Positions 14,534 to 21,356 of a stretch of 24,335 nucleotides of DNA are shown piece by piece. The stretch covers positions 1-24,335 of the forward strand of contig CAUPCB010000024.1 in NCBI GenBank assembly GCA_963509715.1. Reading direction: 5' to 3'. The stretch comes from JABCPE02 sp963509715. GTDB lineage: Bacteria; Bacteroidota; Bacteroidia; Flavobacteriales; Weeksellaceae. Below the pieces are notes generated by a model. It did no database searches. It was not told the DNA's origin and saw nothing but the letters and a program-made list of their open reading frames with translations. The position numbers were made by a program, and so were the translations under genes. Within the stretch, counting starts at the first letter, position 1, and each line of letters opens with the position of its first letter.

Positions 14534-14989
14534 ATGAAAATATTTAGCGTATTAAAAGCCTTTTTTATTTTATTAGTTTTCAGTTTGTTATCCCTTGTTA
14601 TTTCCTGTGAAAGTAGAGCCGAGACCGTGAGCTGCTTTCCCAGTCAGATTATCAATGTTCAGCTGTATACTAATCTTCCTGCTTATGCCAATGATTTGAA
14701 TACGAAAGGCTGGATTTACATCAATGAACAGCAGAGCGGTACGCGCGGACTGATTTTAGTAAAAACAGGAACCGGCTTCAAGGTGTATGACCGAAATGCA
14801 CCACACCTCTGCCCTGATACGAATACAACATTAAAAGTTGATGAAAATAGCATCAAAATTATCTGTCCAAAAGATGGCGCTGAATGGATTCTACAAGATG
14901 GGACTCCTATAAAAGGCTCTGGACTGCCTCCTAAATCTTATGATTATAGTTACAATGCCGCTACGGGCGAACTTTTAATATATTATTAA
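14534..14989 (+). CDS. Putative lipoprotein with Rieske-like domain
   Basis: A 151-residue protein with a lipoprotein signal: hydrophobic stretch to residue 24, then Cys25 in LVISC, followed by ESRAE. The mature part resembles the Rieske [2Fe-2S] fold, with a segment VYDRNAPHLCP and, some 25 residues later, IICPKDGAEWILQDGTPI, where typical Rieske proteins have CPHxG-like and CPWHG-like loops. The histidine comes before the cysteine in the first loop and the second has Lys-Asp where a His is expected, so cluster binding is doubtful. It is probably membrane-attached and periplasmic or on the cell surface. It ends 4 bases before dtd and is likely co-transcribed with it; no functional link is known. 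Confidence 0.8.
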   Translation: MKIFSVLKAFFILLVFSLLSLVISCESRAETVSCFPSQIINVQLYTNLPAYANDLNTKGWIYINEQQSGTRGLILVKTGTGFKVYDRNAPHLCPDTNTTLKVDENSIKIICPKDGAEWILQDGTPIKGSGLPPKSYDYSYNAATGELLIYY

Positions 14990-14993
14990 ACTT

Positions 14994-15410
14994 ATGAAAA
15001 TCGTAATCCAAAGAGTATCAGAAGCTTCCGTAAAAGTAAATAATGAAATCACGGGTGAAATCTCCAAAGGGCTTTTGCTCCTTGTAGGCGTGGAAGAAGA
15101 AGATTACCAAGAAGATGCAGACTGGCTCGCAAAGAAAATCATTGATTTGAGAATTTTCAGCGATGAGGAAGGGAAAATGAATCTCTCGGTAAAAGATATA
15201 AATGGAGAAATACTGTGTGTAAGCCAGTTTACGCTGCTTGCCGATTACAAAAAAGGAAATCGTCCATCTTTTATAAAAGCCGCAAAACCAGAAAAAGCTG
15301 TTCCTCTGTTTGAGTATTTCAAAGACCTCATCAAAAAATCAGGCTTAAAAACTGAGAGTGGAATTTTCGGCGCAGATATGAAAGTCCTCTCCTCAATGAC
15401 GGCCCTGTAA
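14994..15410 (+). CDS. dtd: D-aminoacyl-tRNA deacylase, C-terminus lost by frameshift
   Basis: DTD removes D-amino acids (and glycine) wrongly attached to tRNAs. The first 130 residues are typical: MKIVIQRVSEASVKVNNEI, GLLLLVGVEEED, NLSVKDINGEILCVSQFTLLADY (with the catalytic SQFTL motif) and KKGNRPSFIKAA. After FGADMKV at 15386 the frame goes wrong and ends LSSMTAL with a stop at 15408-15410, giving 138 residues against about 145-150 for the family. One frame over, the normal ending appears: NDGPVTIVMDSKTKS with stop TAG at 15440-15442. Restoring one T after 15386 gives KVSLLNDGPV and a 149-residue protein. The lost segment contains the Gly-cisPro motif that the dimer needs at its active site, so the product as read would be inactive. 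A sequencing error is possible. Confidence 0.9.
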   Translation: MKIVIQRVSEASVKVNNEITGEISKGLLLLVGVEEEDYQEDADWLAKKIIDLRIFSDEEGKMNLSVKDINGEILCVSQFTLLADYKKGNRPSFIKAAKPEKAVPLFEYFKDLIKKSGLKTESGIFGADMKVLSSMTAL

Positions 15411-15442
15411 CGATAGTGATGGACAGTAAAACGAAAAGTTAG
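15387..15442 (+). pseudogene. dtd: Out-of-frame C-terminal tail of dtd
   Basis: In the frame starting at AAT 15395 this encodes NDGPVTIVMDSKTKS then TAG (15440-15442), the conserved end of D-aminoacyl-tRNA deacylases, including the Gly-cisPro motif. The preceding CTCTCCTC is one base short of encoding Ser-Leu-Leu in frame with the upstream part. The tail is undamaged, so the deletion is recent or an artefact. Confidence 0.75.
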
Positions 15443-15449
15443 AAATTTT

Positions 15450-15683
15450 TCACTTAAATATTTTTTCCATAAAAAGACCAAAAACAAAACCAGTCACAAG
15501 TCCCATAAGTGAATAAATTAAGAAGTGTTTAATGAATATTTCAGATGATAGAATATTGCCTATCATTCCACTGAGTGGTTCTTCTAATGAAGCTGTATCT
15601 GTATAGGAAACTAATCCATCTACAACGGAAAAGCCCATCCCCAAAAACATTCCCACCACTGAAAATATACTTCTCTTTTTCAT
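15450..15683 (-). CDS. Small membrane protein, two helices, 77 residues
   Basis: I do not recognise the family. The ATG at 15683 gives MKKRSIFSVVGMFLGMGFSV, a basic start and first hydrophobic segment (about residues 6-20), then a short acidic loop (DTASLEEP), a Met/Ile-rich stretch and a second strong transmembrane helix (about 54-73, LIYSLMGLVTGFVFGLFM) ending EKIFK. The frame extends 11 codons further up to 15716, but that stretch lies in the pckA terminator hairpin, so 15683 is preferred. It is convergent with dtd (8 bases beyond the restored dtd stop). Function unknown; probably in the inner membrane. Confidence 0.6.
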   Translation of the reverse strand: MKKRSIFSVVGMFLGMGFSVVDGLVSYTDTASLEEPLSGMIGNILSSEIFIKHFLIYSLMGLVTGFVFGLFMEKIFK

Positions 15684-15714
15684 ATCCAATAAATATTTAA
15701 GTTTTAAATAAAAC

Positions 15715-15740
15715 AAACCTTCCCAAATTTGGAAAGGTTT
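15715..15740 (-). terminator. Intrinsic terminator of pckA
   Basis: On the minus strand AAACCTTTCC pairs with GGGAAGGTTT over 10 bases with one U-G pair and a 6-base loop, followed by GTTTTATTT. The wobble becomes a mismatch on the other strand, which fits leftward transcription. It lies 9 bases past the pckA stop. Confidence 0.65.
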
Positions 15741-15749
15741 ATTTTGTTA

Positions 15750-17345
15750 TTATAATTTCGGACCTGCATTTACTAATGCTTTTCCTTCTTCTGTGTCTGT
15801 ATATTGCTCAAAATATTTGATATACTTTCCAGCCAAATCCTTAGCCTTAGTTTCCCACTGAGAAGCATCAGCGTAAGTGTCTCTTGGGTCAAGAATTTCA
15901 GAAGGAACATTTGGCAGCGCTGTTGGGAAAGTAAGCCCTAAAATTGGGATTTTATTCGTTTCAGCTTTATCGATAGAACCATCTAAAATAGCATCTATGA
16001 TAGCTCTCGTATCTTTCAGCGAAATTCTTTTTCCTGTTCCATTCCAGCCTGTATTTACTAAATAAGCCTTTGCTCCGTGTTCTTTCATTTTAGAAACCAA
16101 AGTCTTAGAATACATCGTAGGGTGAAGCGCTAAAAACGCCTCTCCGAACGCTGGTGAGAAAGATGGCAACGGCTCTGTAACGCCTCTCTCCGTTCCTGCC
16201 ATTTTAGAAGTATATCCACATAGGAAGTGATATTGTGCCTGTTCATCTGTAAGGATAGAAACAGGAGGAAGCACCCCAAATGCATCAGCAGAAAGATAAA
16301 TCACTTTCTTCGCGTGTCCTGCTTTTGATGGTAAAACTATTTTACTAATGTGATAAATAGGGTAAGAAACTCTGGTGTTTTCCGTGATAGAACCATCGCA
16401 GTAGTCCACCTCGCCGTTATCCTTTACCACTACATTTTCAAGAAGTGCATCTCTTTTTATCGCCCCAAAAATATCTGGTTCTTTTTCAGCAGAAAGGTCT
16501 ATTACTTTTGCATAGCAGCCTCCCTCGTAGTTGAAAACTCCATTGTTATCCCAGCCGTGTTCATCATCACCGATAAGGTATCTTTTAGGGTCGGCAGAAA
16601 GCGTAGTCTTCCCTGTTCCAGAAAGCCCGAAGAACACCGCTACATCGCCTTTTTCGCCCACATTCGCAGAACAGTGCATAGACGCCATTCCTTTCAGTGG
16701 AAGGTAATAGTTCATCATAGAGAACATTCCCTTTTTCATCTCGCCTCCGTACCAAGTTCCTCCGATAATCTGAGTTTTTTCTGTAAGGTTAAACATCACA
16801 AAGTTCTCTGAATTAAGCCCTTGTTCTTTCCAGTTCGGGTTAGTCACCTTAGAACCATTGATTACCAAGAAATCTGGCTCTCCGTAATGTTCCAAATCAT
16901 AGTGAGAAGGGCGGATAAACATATTGGTAACGAAATGCGCCTGCCAAGCCACTTCCATCACGAATCTCACTTTCAGTCTCGTGTCTGGGTTAGTCCCGCA
17001 GAAAGTATCCACCACATAGATTTTTTTATTTTCAAAGGAATCAGTTACTATTTTCTTTAAATCACCAAAAATCTCAGGCGTCGTAGGCAAGTTTATTTTA
17101 CCATCCCACCAAATCGTATTTTCCGTAGTTTGGTCTTTTACGATATATCTATCCTTTGGCGAACGCCCTGTGAAAACGCCTGTCTTCACAGCAACAGCAC
17201 CTGAATCTGTTAAAATTCCTTTCTCAAAACCTTCATTTTCTGGTGACATTTCATCTTGGAAAAGTTGTTCGTAGGTAGGATTATACACAATCTCCTTAAC
17301 TCCCTTAATTCCATGTTTTTCTAAATAGTTTTTAATCTGTTCCAT
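15750..17345 (-). CDS. pckA: Phosphoenolpyruvate carboxykinase (ATP)
   Basis: It converts oxaloacetate and ATP to phosphoenolpyruvate, CO2 and ADP, the first committed step of gluconeogenesis. I use the ATG at 17345 (MEQIKNYLEKHGIKG, 531 residues); the frame extends to a TTG at 17378, but that lies inside the promoter element. Visible motifs: TGVFTGRSPKDRYIV, VDTFCGTNPDTRLKVR, IIGGTWYGGEMKKGMF (with the metal-binding Lys), the P-loop GLSGTGKTTLSADP at about residue 240, IGDDEHGW with the metal-binding Asp, and GYTSKMAGTERG. These assign it to the ATP-dependent family rather than the GTP type. Single gene with its own promoter and terminator. Confidence 0.97.
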   Translation of the reverse strand: MEQIKNYLEKHGIKGVKEIVYNPTYEQLFQDEMSPENEGFEKGILTDSGAVAVKTGVFTGRSPKDRYIVKDQTTENTIWWDGKINLPTTPEIFGDLKKIVTDSFENKKIYVVDTFCGTNPDTRLKVRFVMEVAWQAHFVTNMFIRPSHYDLEHYGEPDFLVINGSKVTNPNWKEQGLNSENFVMFNLTEKTQIIGGTWYGGEMKKGMFSMMNYYLPLKGMASMHCSANVGEKGDVAVFFGLSGTGKTTLSADPKRYLIGDDEHGWDNNGVFNYEGGCYAKVIDLSAEKEPDIFGAIKRDALLENVVVKDNGEVDYCDGSITENTRVSYPIYHISKIVLPSKAGHAKKVIYLSADAFGVLPPVSILTDEQAQYHFLCGYTSKMAGTERGVTEPLPSFSPAFGEAFLALHPTMYSKTLVSKMKEHGAKAYLVNTGWNGTGKRISLKDTRAIIDAILDGSIDKAETNKIPILGLTFPTALPNVPSEILDPRDTYADASQWETKAKDLAGKYIKYFEQYTDTEEGKALVNAGPKL

Positions 17346-17375
17346 GTTAAATATTTTATATAAATTAACTATACG

Positions 17376-17383
17376 CAAATGTA
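17376..17383 (-). promoter_or_regulatory. -7 element of pckA
   Basis: TACATTTG on the minus strand, an exact TAnnTTTG match followed by CG, identical to the rpsP element over ten bases. It lies about 30 bases before the ATG at 17345 and so supports that start. Confidence 0.6.
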
Positions 17384-17421
17384 TTGATATTTTTAGGTTT
17401 TTCCTATGATTTAGCTCAGTT

Positions 17422-18327
17422 TTACTTAATTATTTCGTTCCAGTCAAAAAAAGTATGAAATCCGTGTCCATGAAAAAAGTTTTCATATCCTTGAAATTTC
17501 CTTGTCATCACAAAATCTCCTCCCCACGCCCCAAGGCTTTTCACAAAAACAGGGCAGTCAGGGAAATACTGCTGTTTGACTTTAGTAAGTCCCAAAAATG
17601 CGGAAACTTTTTTTTCGTGAATTTCCATTAAATCAGAAAATTCATCGATGTTTTTACAGTTTAAAACTTTTTCCGTTAAATCCGAAAACTCACCAACTAT
17701 TTCCTTTGATTTTGGTTTGGATTTATAAAGTCTTATGCCTTCTCGGCTGTCTTGTTTTTGATTGAGATGGACAAATATCAATTCTTCCTTAAATTCTGGA
17801 TTAAAATCCACTTGTTTTATCTCTCTATTTTTCCAATTTAACTGATACAAAACAGGCGTTCCCTCCATTGCTACTGCTATATCATAGCCGCTTCCACCAA
17901 GGGAAATTTCATTCAACTCAAAAGCATTTATCCCAGCCCATTTAGCAAGATTTGCCATCAGCGTAGAACTGCTCCCCCAGCCGAAATTAGCAGGAAATTC
18001 CAGATTGGTCTTGATGAAATAGGATTTCTTATCTTGTAAATGAGATGATGAAAGTTTCTGAATATTTTGGAGAACATTCACGATGAATTCGGCATTTTCA
18101 GGAAGATTAGTTTTTATAATTCTCCAATTGAGATAATCAATTTCTACACTCATCCAAAGCCGCCCATTATGATAAGCCTCCCAAAAAACAAGAGCCTTGC
18201 CGTCATTTTTTTCTTCTACACAGAGATCTTGTCCAGATTTGGTAGGGACAGCCAGTGCCATTGCCCCATCCAGCACGAAATATTCTGAGGTAAGAAGCAA
18301 TTTGCCATGTGAAAAAAAACTTTCCAT
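17422..18327 (-). CDS. GHMP kinase, GYDIA family
   Basis: A small-molecule kinase of the GHMP superfamily (galactokinase, homoserine, mevalonate and phosphomevalonate kinases). ATG at 18327 gives MESFFSHGKLLLTSEYFVLD, 301 residues; the ten codons upstream are AT-rich and not conserved-looking. The ATP-binding loop is EFPANFGWGSSSTLMANLA (about 105-123), matching PxxxGLGSSAA of the superfamily. GGSGYDIAVAMEGTPVLYQL carries the GYDIA string for which the family is named, with the likely catalytic Asp. The C-terminal motif 3 reads VKSLGAWGGDFVM, the usual GAxGGG-like segment. The substrate is unknown; a mevalonate-pathway role is plausible for Flavobacteriia but is not shown here, since no other pathway gene is present. 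Confidence 0.88.
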   Translation of the reverse strand: MESFFSHGKLLLTSEYFVLDGAMALAVPTKSGQDLCVEEKNDGKALVFWEAYHNGRLWMSVEIDYLNWRIIKTNLPENAEFIVNVLQNIQKLSSSHLQDKKSYFIKTNLEFPANFGWGSSSTLMANLAKWAGINAFELNEISLGGSGYDIAVAMEGTPVLYQLNWKNREIKQVDFNPEFKEELIFVHLNQKQDSREGIRLYKSKPKSKEIVGEFSDLTEKVLNCKNIDEFSDLMEIHEKKVSAFLGLTKVKQQYFPDCPVFVKSLGAWGGDFVMTRKFQGYENFFHGHGFHTFFDWNEIIK

Positions 18328-18357
18328 AAAACAAAAATAAATAATATTTATAAACAA

Positions 18358-18390
18358 ATTGCTATCCTCGGAGTATCCAAGAATAGCAAT
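18358..18390 (-). terminator. Intrinsic terminator of fabD
   Basis: On the minus strand ATTGCTATTCTTGG pairs with CCGAGGATAGCAAT over 14 bases with two U-G pairs around a 5-base loop, then TTTGTTT. The wobble pairs are mismatches on the plus strand. It separates fabD from the GHMP kinase gene. Confidence 0.75.
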
Positions 18391-18414
18391 ATTTTTTACA
18401 GATTACAAAATCCA

Positions 18415-19290
18415 TTATATCCCTGATGAAACCATAATACTAGGCGATATTTTCTTTATCAATCCTTGTAATGTTTTCCCTGGCCCCACTTCCACAAAGT
18501 GGTCAGCGCCATCTTTTACCATATTTTGTATCGTTTGTGTCCATTTTACAGGACCTGTCAGCTGTGCTATCAGATTCTTTTTTATTTCCTCTGGGTCTGT
18601 CACAGGAGTCGTTGTTACATTCTGATAAATTGGAAGAATAGGATTATTAAACTTAACTCCTTCTATTGCTTGTGCTAATTTTTCTTGTGCTGGCTGCATC
18701 AAAGGAGAGTGAAAAGCTCCATTCACAGGCAGTAAAAGTGCTCTTTTCGCACCAGCTGCTTTTAGGGCTTCGCACGCCTTTTCCACTGCTGGTGTTTCAC
18801 CAGAAATCACCAATTGCCCTGGGCAATTATAGTTCGCAGGAACTACCAGCCCATCTATTTCTGCACAAATTTTTTCTACTTTATCATCATCCAGCCCAAG
18901 TACCGCCGCCATAGAAGAAGGATTGATATCGCAAGCCTCCTGCATAGCCAAAGCTCTTTGGTAAACCAGCTCCAGCCCATCTTTAAACGATAAAACTCCA
19001 TTTGCTACCAAAGCAGAGAATTCACCCAAAGAGTGTCCTGCCACCATGCCTGCTCCTATTGTATCGATTGCCTTTACAATAGCTACAGAATGAATAAAAA
19101 TAGCTGGCTGTGTTATTTTGGTTTTCTTTAAATCCTCTTCTGTCCCATCAAACATCACTGACAAAATATCAAATCCCAATATATCATTAGCAGAATTCAT
19201 CAAATCTCTAATCTCCTTACGGTAATCATAAAGATCCTTACCCATCCCCACAAACTGAGATCCTTGTCCAGGAAACACTAATGCTTTCAT
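18415..19290 (-). CDS. fabD: Malonyl-CoA:ACP transacylase
   Basis: It transfers the malonyl group from CoA to acyl carrier protein, supplying the extender unit for fatty acid synthesis. It has 291 residues. The N-terminus is the usual ALVFPGQGSQFVGMGKDLY; the nucleophile is Ser87 in GHSLGEFSAL; the partner His lies in VNGAFHSPLMQPA; the conserved end includes QLTGPVKWTQTIQNM and FVEVGPGKTLQGLIKK. It lies 38 bases downstream of the LysM-fusion gene on the same strand, with no exact -7 element in the gap, so it is probably read from that gene's promoter. A long hairpin terminator follows. The rest of the fatty acid genes are not here. Confidence 0.96.
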   Translation of the reverse strand: MKALVFPGQGSQFVGMGKDLYDYRKEIRDLMNSANDILGFDILSVMFDGTEEDLKKTKITQPAIFIHSVAIVKAIDTIGAGMVAGHSLGEFSALVANGVLSFKDGLELVYQRALAMQEACDINPSSMAAVLGLDDDKVEKICAEIDGLVVPANYNCPGQLVISGETPAVEKACEALKAAGAKRALLLPVNGAFHSPLMQPAQEKLAQAIEGVKFNNPILPIYQNVTTTPVTDPEEIKKNLIAQLTGPVKWTQTIQNMVKDGADHFVEVGPGKTLQGLIKKISPSIMVSSGI

Positions 19291-19328
19291 ATTTTTGAAA
19301 AATCTAAATCTATTTTATTATTTAAAAA

Positions 19329-21299
19329 CTAAGGAACCAATCTTACTACTCTAAATCCAGTATTCACAAAAGCCCCATTTTTTTTGTTTCGGATATATTC
19401 AAACTTGGTTGCCAACTGAGTCTGAACTTTACTCATATTTCTTAGGACTTCTCCTTTTGATTCCCTTGCCAACATATCACTAACCACATCAAAACCTATA
19501 ATGGTGTATTTAGATGGTGTTCTACAATATTCTTTTTTAAACTCAGCCAAAACCTCCTTCTCAAAATCTCCATCTGTATTTATTTTTCTATCCATCAAAT
19601 AAACCAAATTTGCTTTACTTAAAGGATCTACATTCTTCTCAAAATCAGGGTGGTAATACATACTAAACGCCTTGATTCCTTCTGTTTGTTTGGCTAGTTC
19701 TATTACTCTCTTCGCAAATCCTGCTCCCACAGCATTATTATCATTTGCTAAAATAACTACTGCTGGCAGGCTTTGTCCTGTTACCATATTCTGCTCCAAT
19801 TCTATTCCAGCTGGAGAACTAACCACTGAAATTTCAGTTTTAGACAGCTCTTTTGTTAACTGCTCTTTAAGGAAAATAACTTCTGGATTATTTTCTTCAC
19901 CTACAATAAATACTTTTTCCTTTGAATGAGCATTTTTAACCTCACGAACAATTCTCTCTGCATACACTCTATTCCCTGGCTCTACGATAACTAGATTATT
20001 GTATTTATACATCTCCTCTGTATGGGCAAATGGAGCCACCACAGGAATTTTCTCGTTCTTCACATATTCAAGAACTTCTATTACATTTGACTTAAAGAAG
20101 GGCCCTATAATCAAATCTGTATTCGTTTTGTTAATCTGCGCCAGATTATTTTTAAAGGAATTCTCATTTTCAGCATCTATCACATTGATACTTACTTTTT
20201 TACCATCTCTCATTCCTCGTTGTGCAGCAAGTTTAGCACCGATTAGAAAATCTGCAGAAAGTGTTCTATATTTAGTGTCATTAGTATCAAACCCAAAAGG
20301 CAAAATCAATGCAATACTAAATACATCATCATCCGCTTTTACATATTGTCTATTCACCTTCTTGATATTCAGCACCATTCCTTGCTTTATCCCATTAGGA
20401 AGCCCTCCATTCATTTCGGCAAGTTGGTCATATGTGATGTTATATTTATTCACAATTCCAAATGCACTCTCTCCTTTTTTAACCTCGTGAGTTACATATT
20501 CCTCTACAGAATAAGTTTTGGTTTTCACCTCTTTTGGAGGTGTGTTTTTCTCCTCTTTAGGTTTTGTATTTTTCTCAGAAATTTCTTTCGTTGTTGTTGC
20601 TACATTTTTAGAAGATGCTGTATTTTTCACTATGATAACATCTCCAGACCTAAGCCCTCTCTGCTCCAATCCTGAATTTAATGCAAACAACTCACTCTGT
20701 GAAATATTAAACTTCCTTGTAATTCCGTAATATGTATCTTTTGGCTGAACCACATAAGCTCCATCTTCTGAAGCCAACATTTGAGTTTTTTTCTCCTCCT
20801 CTCTATCCTTTTTAGGCGTATCTACCACCTCCTGCTGAGCGGCTTTGTCACCATATTTTCTGATTTTATCTTCTGGTAATACAAGCGCCTCGCCCACTTT
20901 CATATGGTTTTCCAAATTAGGATTCAGCCTTCTCAGTTCTTCCTCAGAAATTTTATATTGTCTCGTTATGCCATAGATAGTCTGTTTTGGCTGAAGATAA
21001 ATTTTACCCAATTTTTGATTGGATTTCTTTTCAGTAGACTTTTTATCTTCCTTTTTTTCCTCCTTTTTCTCTTCTGTTTTTTGAGTGTTTTTTTGTTTAT
21101 TAGGAATAATCAAAACATCTCCTATATCTATTTTCCCATCCTTTATTTTAGGATTTTGCTTGATAAGTTCATCTACACTGACACCATATTTTTTAGCAAT
21201 TGTAGTGGGATTTTCTTTAGCCACCACAGTATGCTTCTTCTGCTGTCCAGATAATACCGCGAATGCTGTTCCTAGTATGGTTAAAAATATTTTTTTCAT
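19329..21299 (-). CDS. Periplasmic LysM protein fused to a type-I substrate-binding domain
   Basis: A 656-residue exported protein. A short signal peptide (MKKIFLTILGTAFAVLSGQ) is followed by four LysM modules, at about 23-66, 100-142, 182-226 and 270-313, each with a recognisable xIAxKYGxxxxELxxxN core. They are joined by Lys/Glu-rich or Pro/Thr-rich linkers, such as the stretch around residues 70-95. From about 328 a type-I periplasmic-binding-protein fold begins (VFSIALILPFGF, then INVIDAENENS, DLIIGPFFKSNVIEVLEYV, IPVVAPFA, ITIIGFDVVSDML-like). LysM binds peptidoglycan glycan chains, so the binding domain should be held at the cell wall. There is no lipobox. The exact ligand is unknown; a regulator of wall synthesis comparable to LpoA is one possibility. 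It has its own promoter and probably carries fabD behind it. Confidence 0.9.
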   Translation of the reverse strand: MKKIFLTILGTAFAVLSGQQKKHTVVAKENPTTIAKKYGVSVDELIKQNPKIKDGKIDIGDVLIIPNKQKNTQKTEEKKEEKKEDKKSTEKKSNQKLGKIYLQPKQTIYGITRQYKISEEELRRLNPNLENHMKVGEALVLPEDKIRKYGDKAAQQEVVDTPKKDREEEKKTQMLASEDGAYVVQPKDTYYGITRKFNISQSELFALNSGLEQRGLRSGDVIIVKNTASSKNVATTTKEISEKNTKPKEEKNTPPKEVKTKTYSVEEYVTHEVKKGESAFGIVNKYNITYDQLAEMNGGLPNGIKQGMVLNIKKVNRQYVKADDDVFSIALILPFGFDTNDTKYRTLSADFLIGAKLAAQRGMRDGKKVSINVIDAENENSFKNNLAQINKTNTDLIIGPFFKSNVIEVLEYVKNEKIPVVAPFAHTEEMYKYNNLVIVEPGNRVYAERIVREVKNAHSKEKVFIVGEENNPEVIFLKEQLTKELSKTEISVVSSPAGIELEQNMVTGQSLPAVVILANDNNAVGAGFAKRVIELAKQTEGIKAFSMYYHPDFEKNVDPLSKANLVYLMDRKINTDGDFEKEVLAEFKKEYCRTPSKYTIIGFDVVSDMLARESKGEVLRNMSKVQTQLATKFEYIRNKKNGAFVNTGFRVVRLVP

Positions 21300-21314
21300 C
21301 TGATTTTAAGTATT

Positions 21315-21330
21315 ATTGTTATATAACAAT
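21315..21330. promoter_or_regulatory. Perfect 16-base palindrome in the leader of the LysM-fusion gene
   Basis: ATTGTTATATAACAAT reads the same on both strands. It lies 16 bases before the ATG (21299) and begins at about the predicted transcription start from the -7 element at 21338-21345. Position and symmetry fit an operator for a dimeric repressor; a very short loop makes an RNA hairpin less likely. No regulator can be named. Confidence 0.4.
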
Positions 21331-21337
21331 TAGGACA

Positions 21338-21345
21338 CAAAAATA
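21338..21345 (-). promoter_or_regulatory. -7 element of the LysM-fusion gene
   Basis: TATTTTTG on the minus strand, an exact TAnnTTTG match followed by TG, located between the bshC stop (21357) and the palindrome at 21315-21330. It gives a leader of about 30 bases and shows that the LysM gene can be transcribed apart from bshC. Confidence 0.5.
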
Positions 21346-21356
21346 CGGCTTTATAA

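Noticed and set aside
16350..16811. A 153-residue plus-strand frame inside pckA
   Set aside because: Opposite strand of conserved pckA catalytic motifs; composition is that of an antisense frame.
18332..18339. TATTTTTG on the minus strand just before the GHMP kinase start
   Set aside because: It matches the -7 consensus but is only 4 bases from the ATG at 18327, which would require a leaderless transcript; probably a chance match in AT-rich DNA.
20904..21254. A 116-residue plus-strand frame very rich in Phe and Leu, resembling a membrane protein
   Set aside because: It is antisense to the Lys/Glu-rich linkers of the LysM-fusion gene; AAA/GAA codons read backwards give Phe/Leu-rich frames. 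No promoter or start context.
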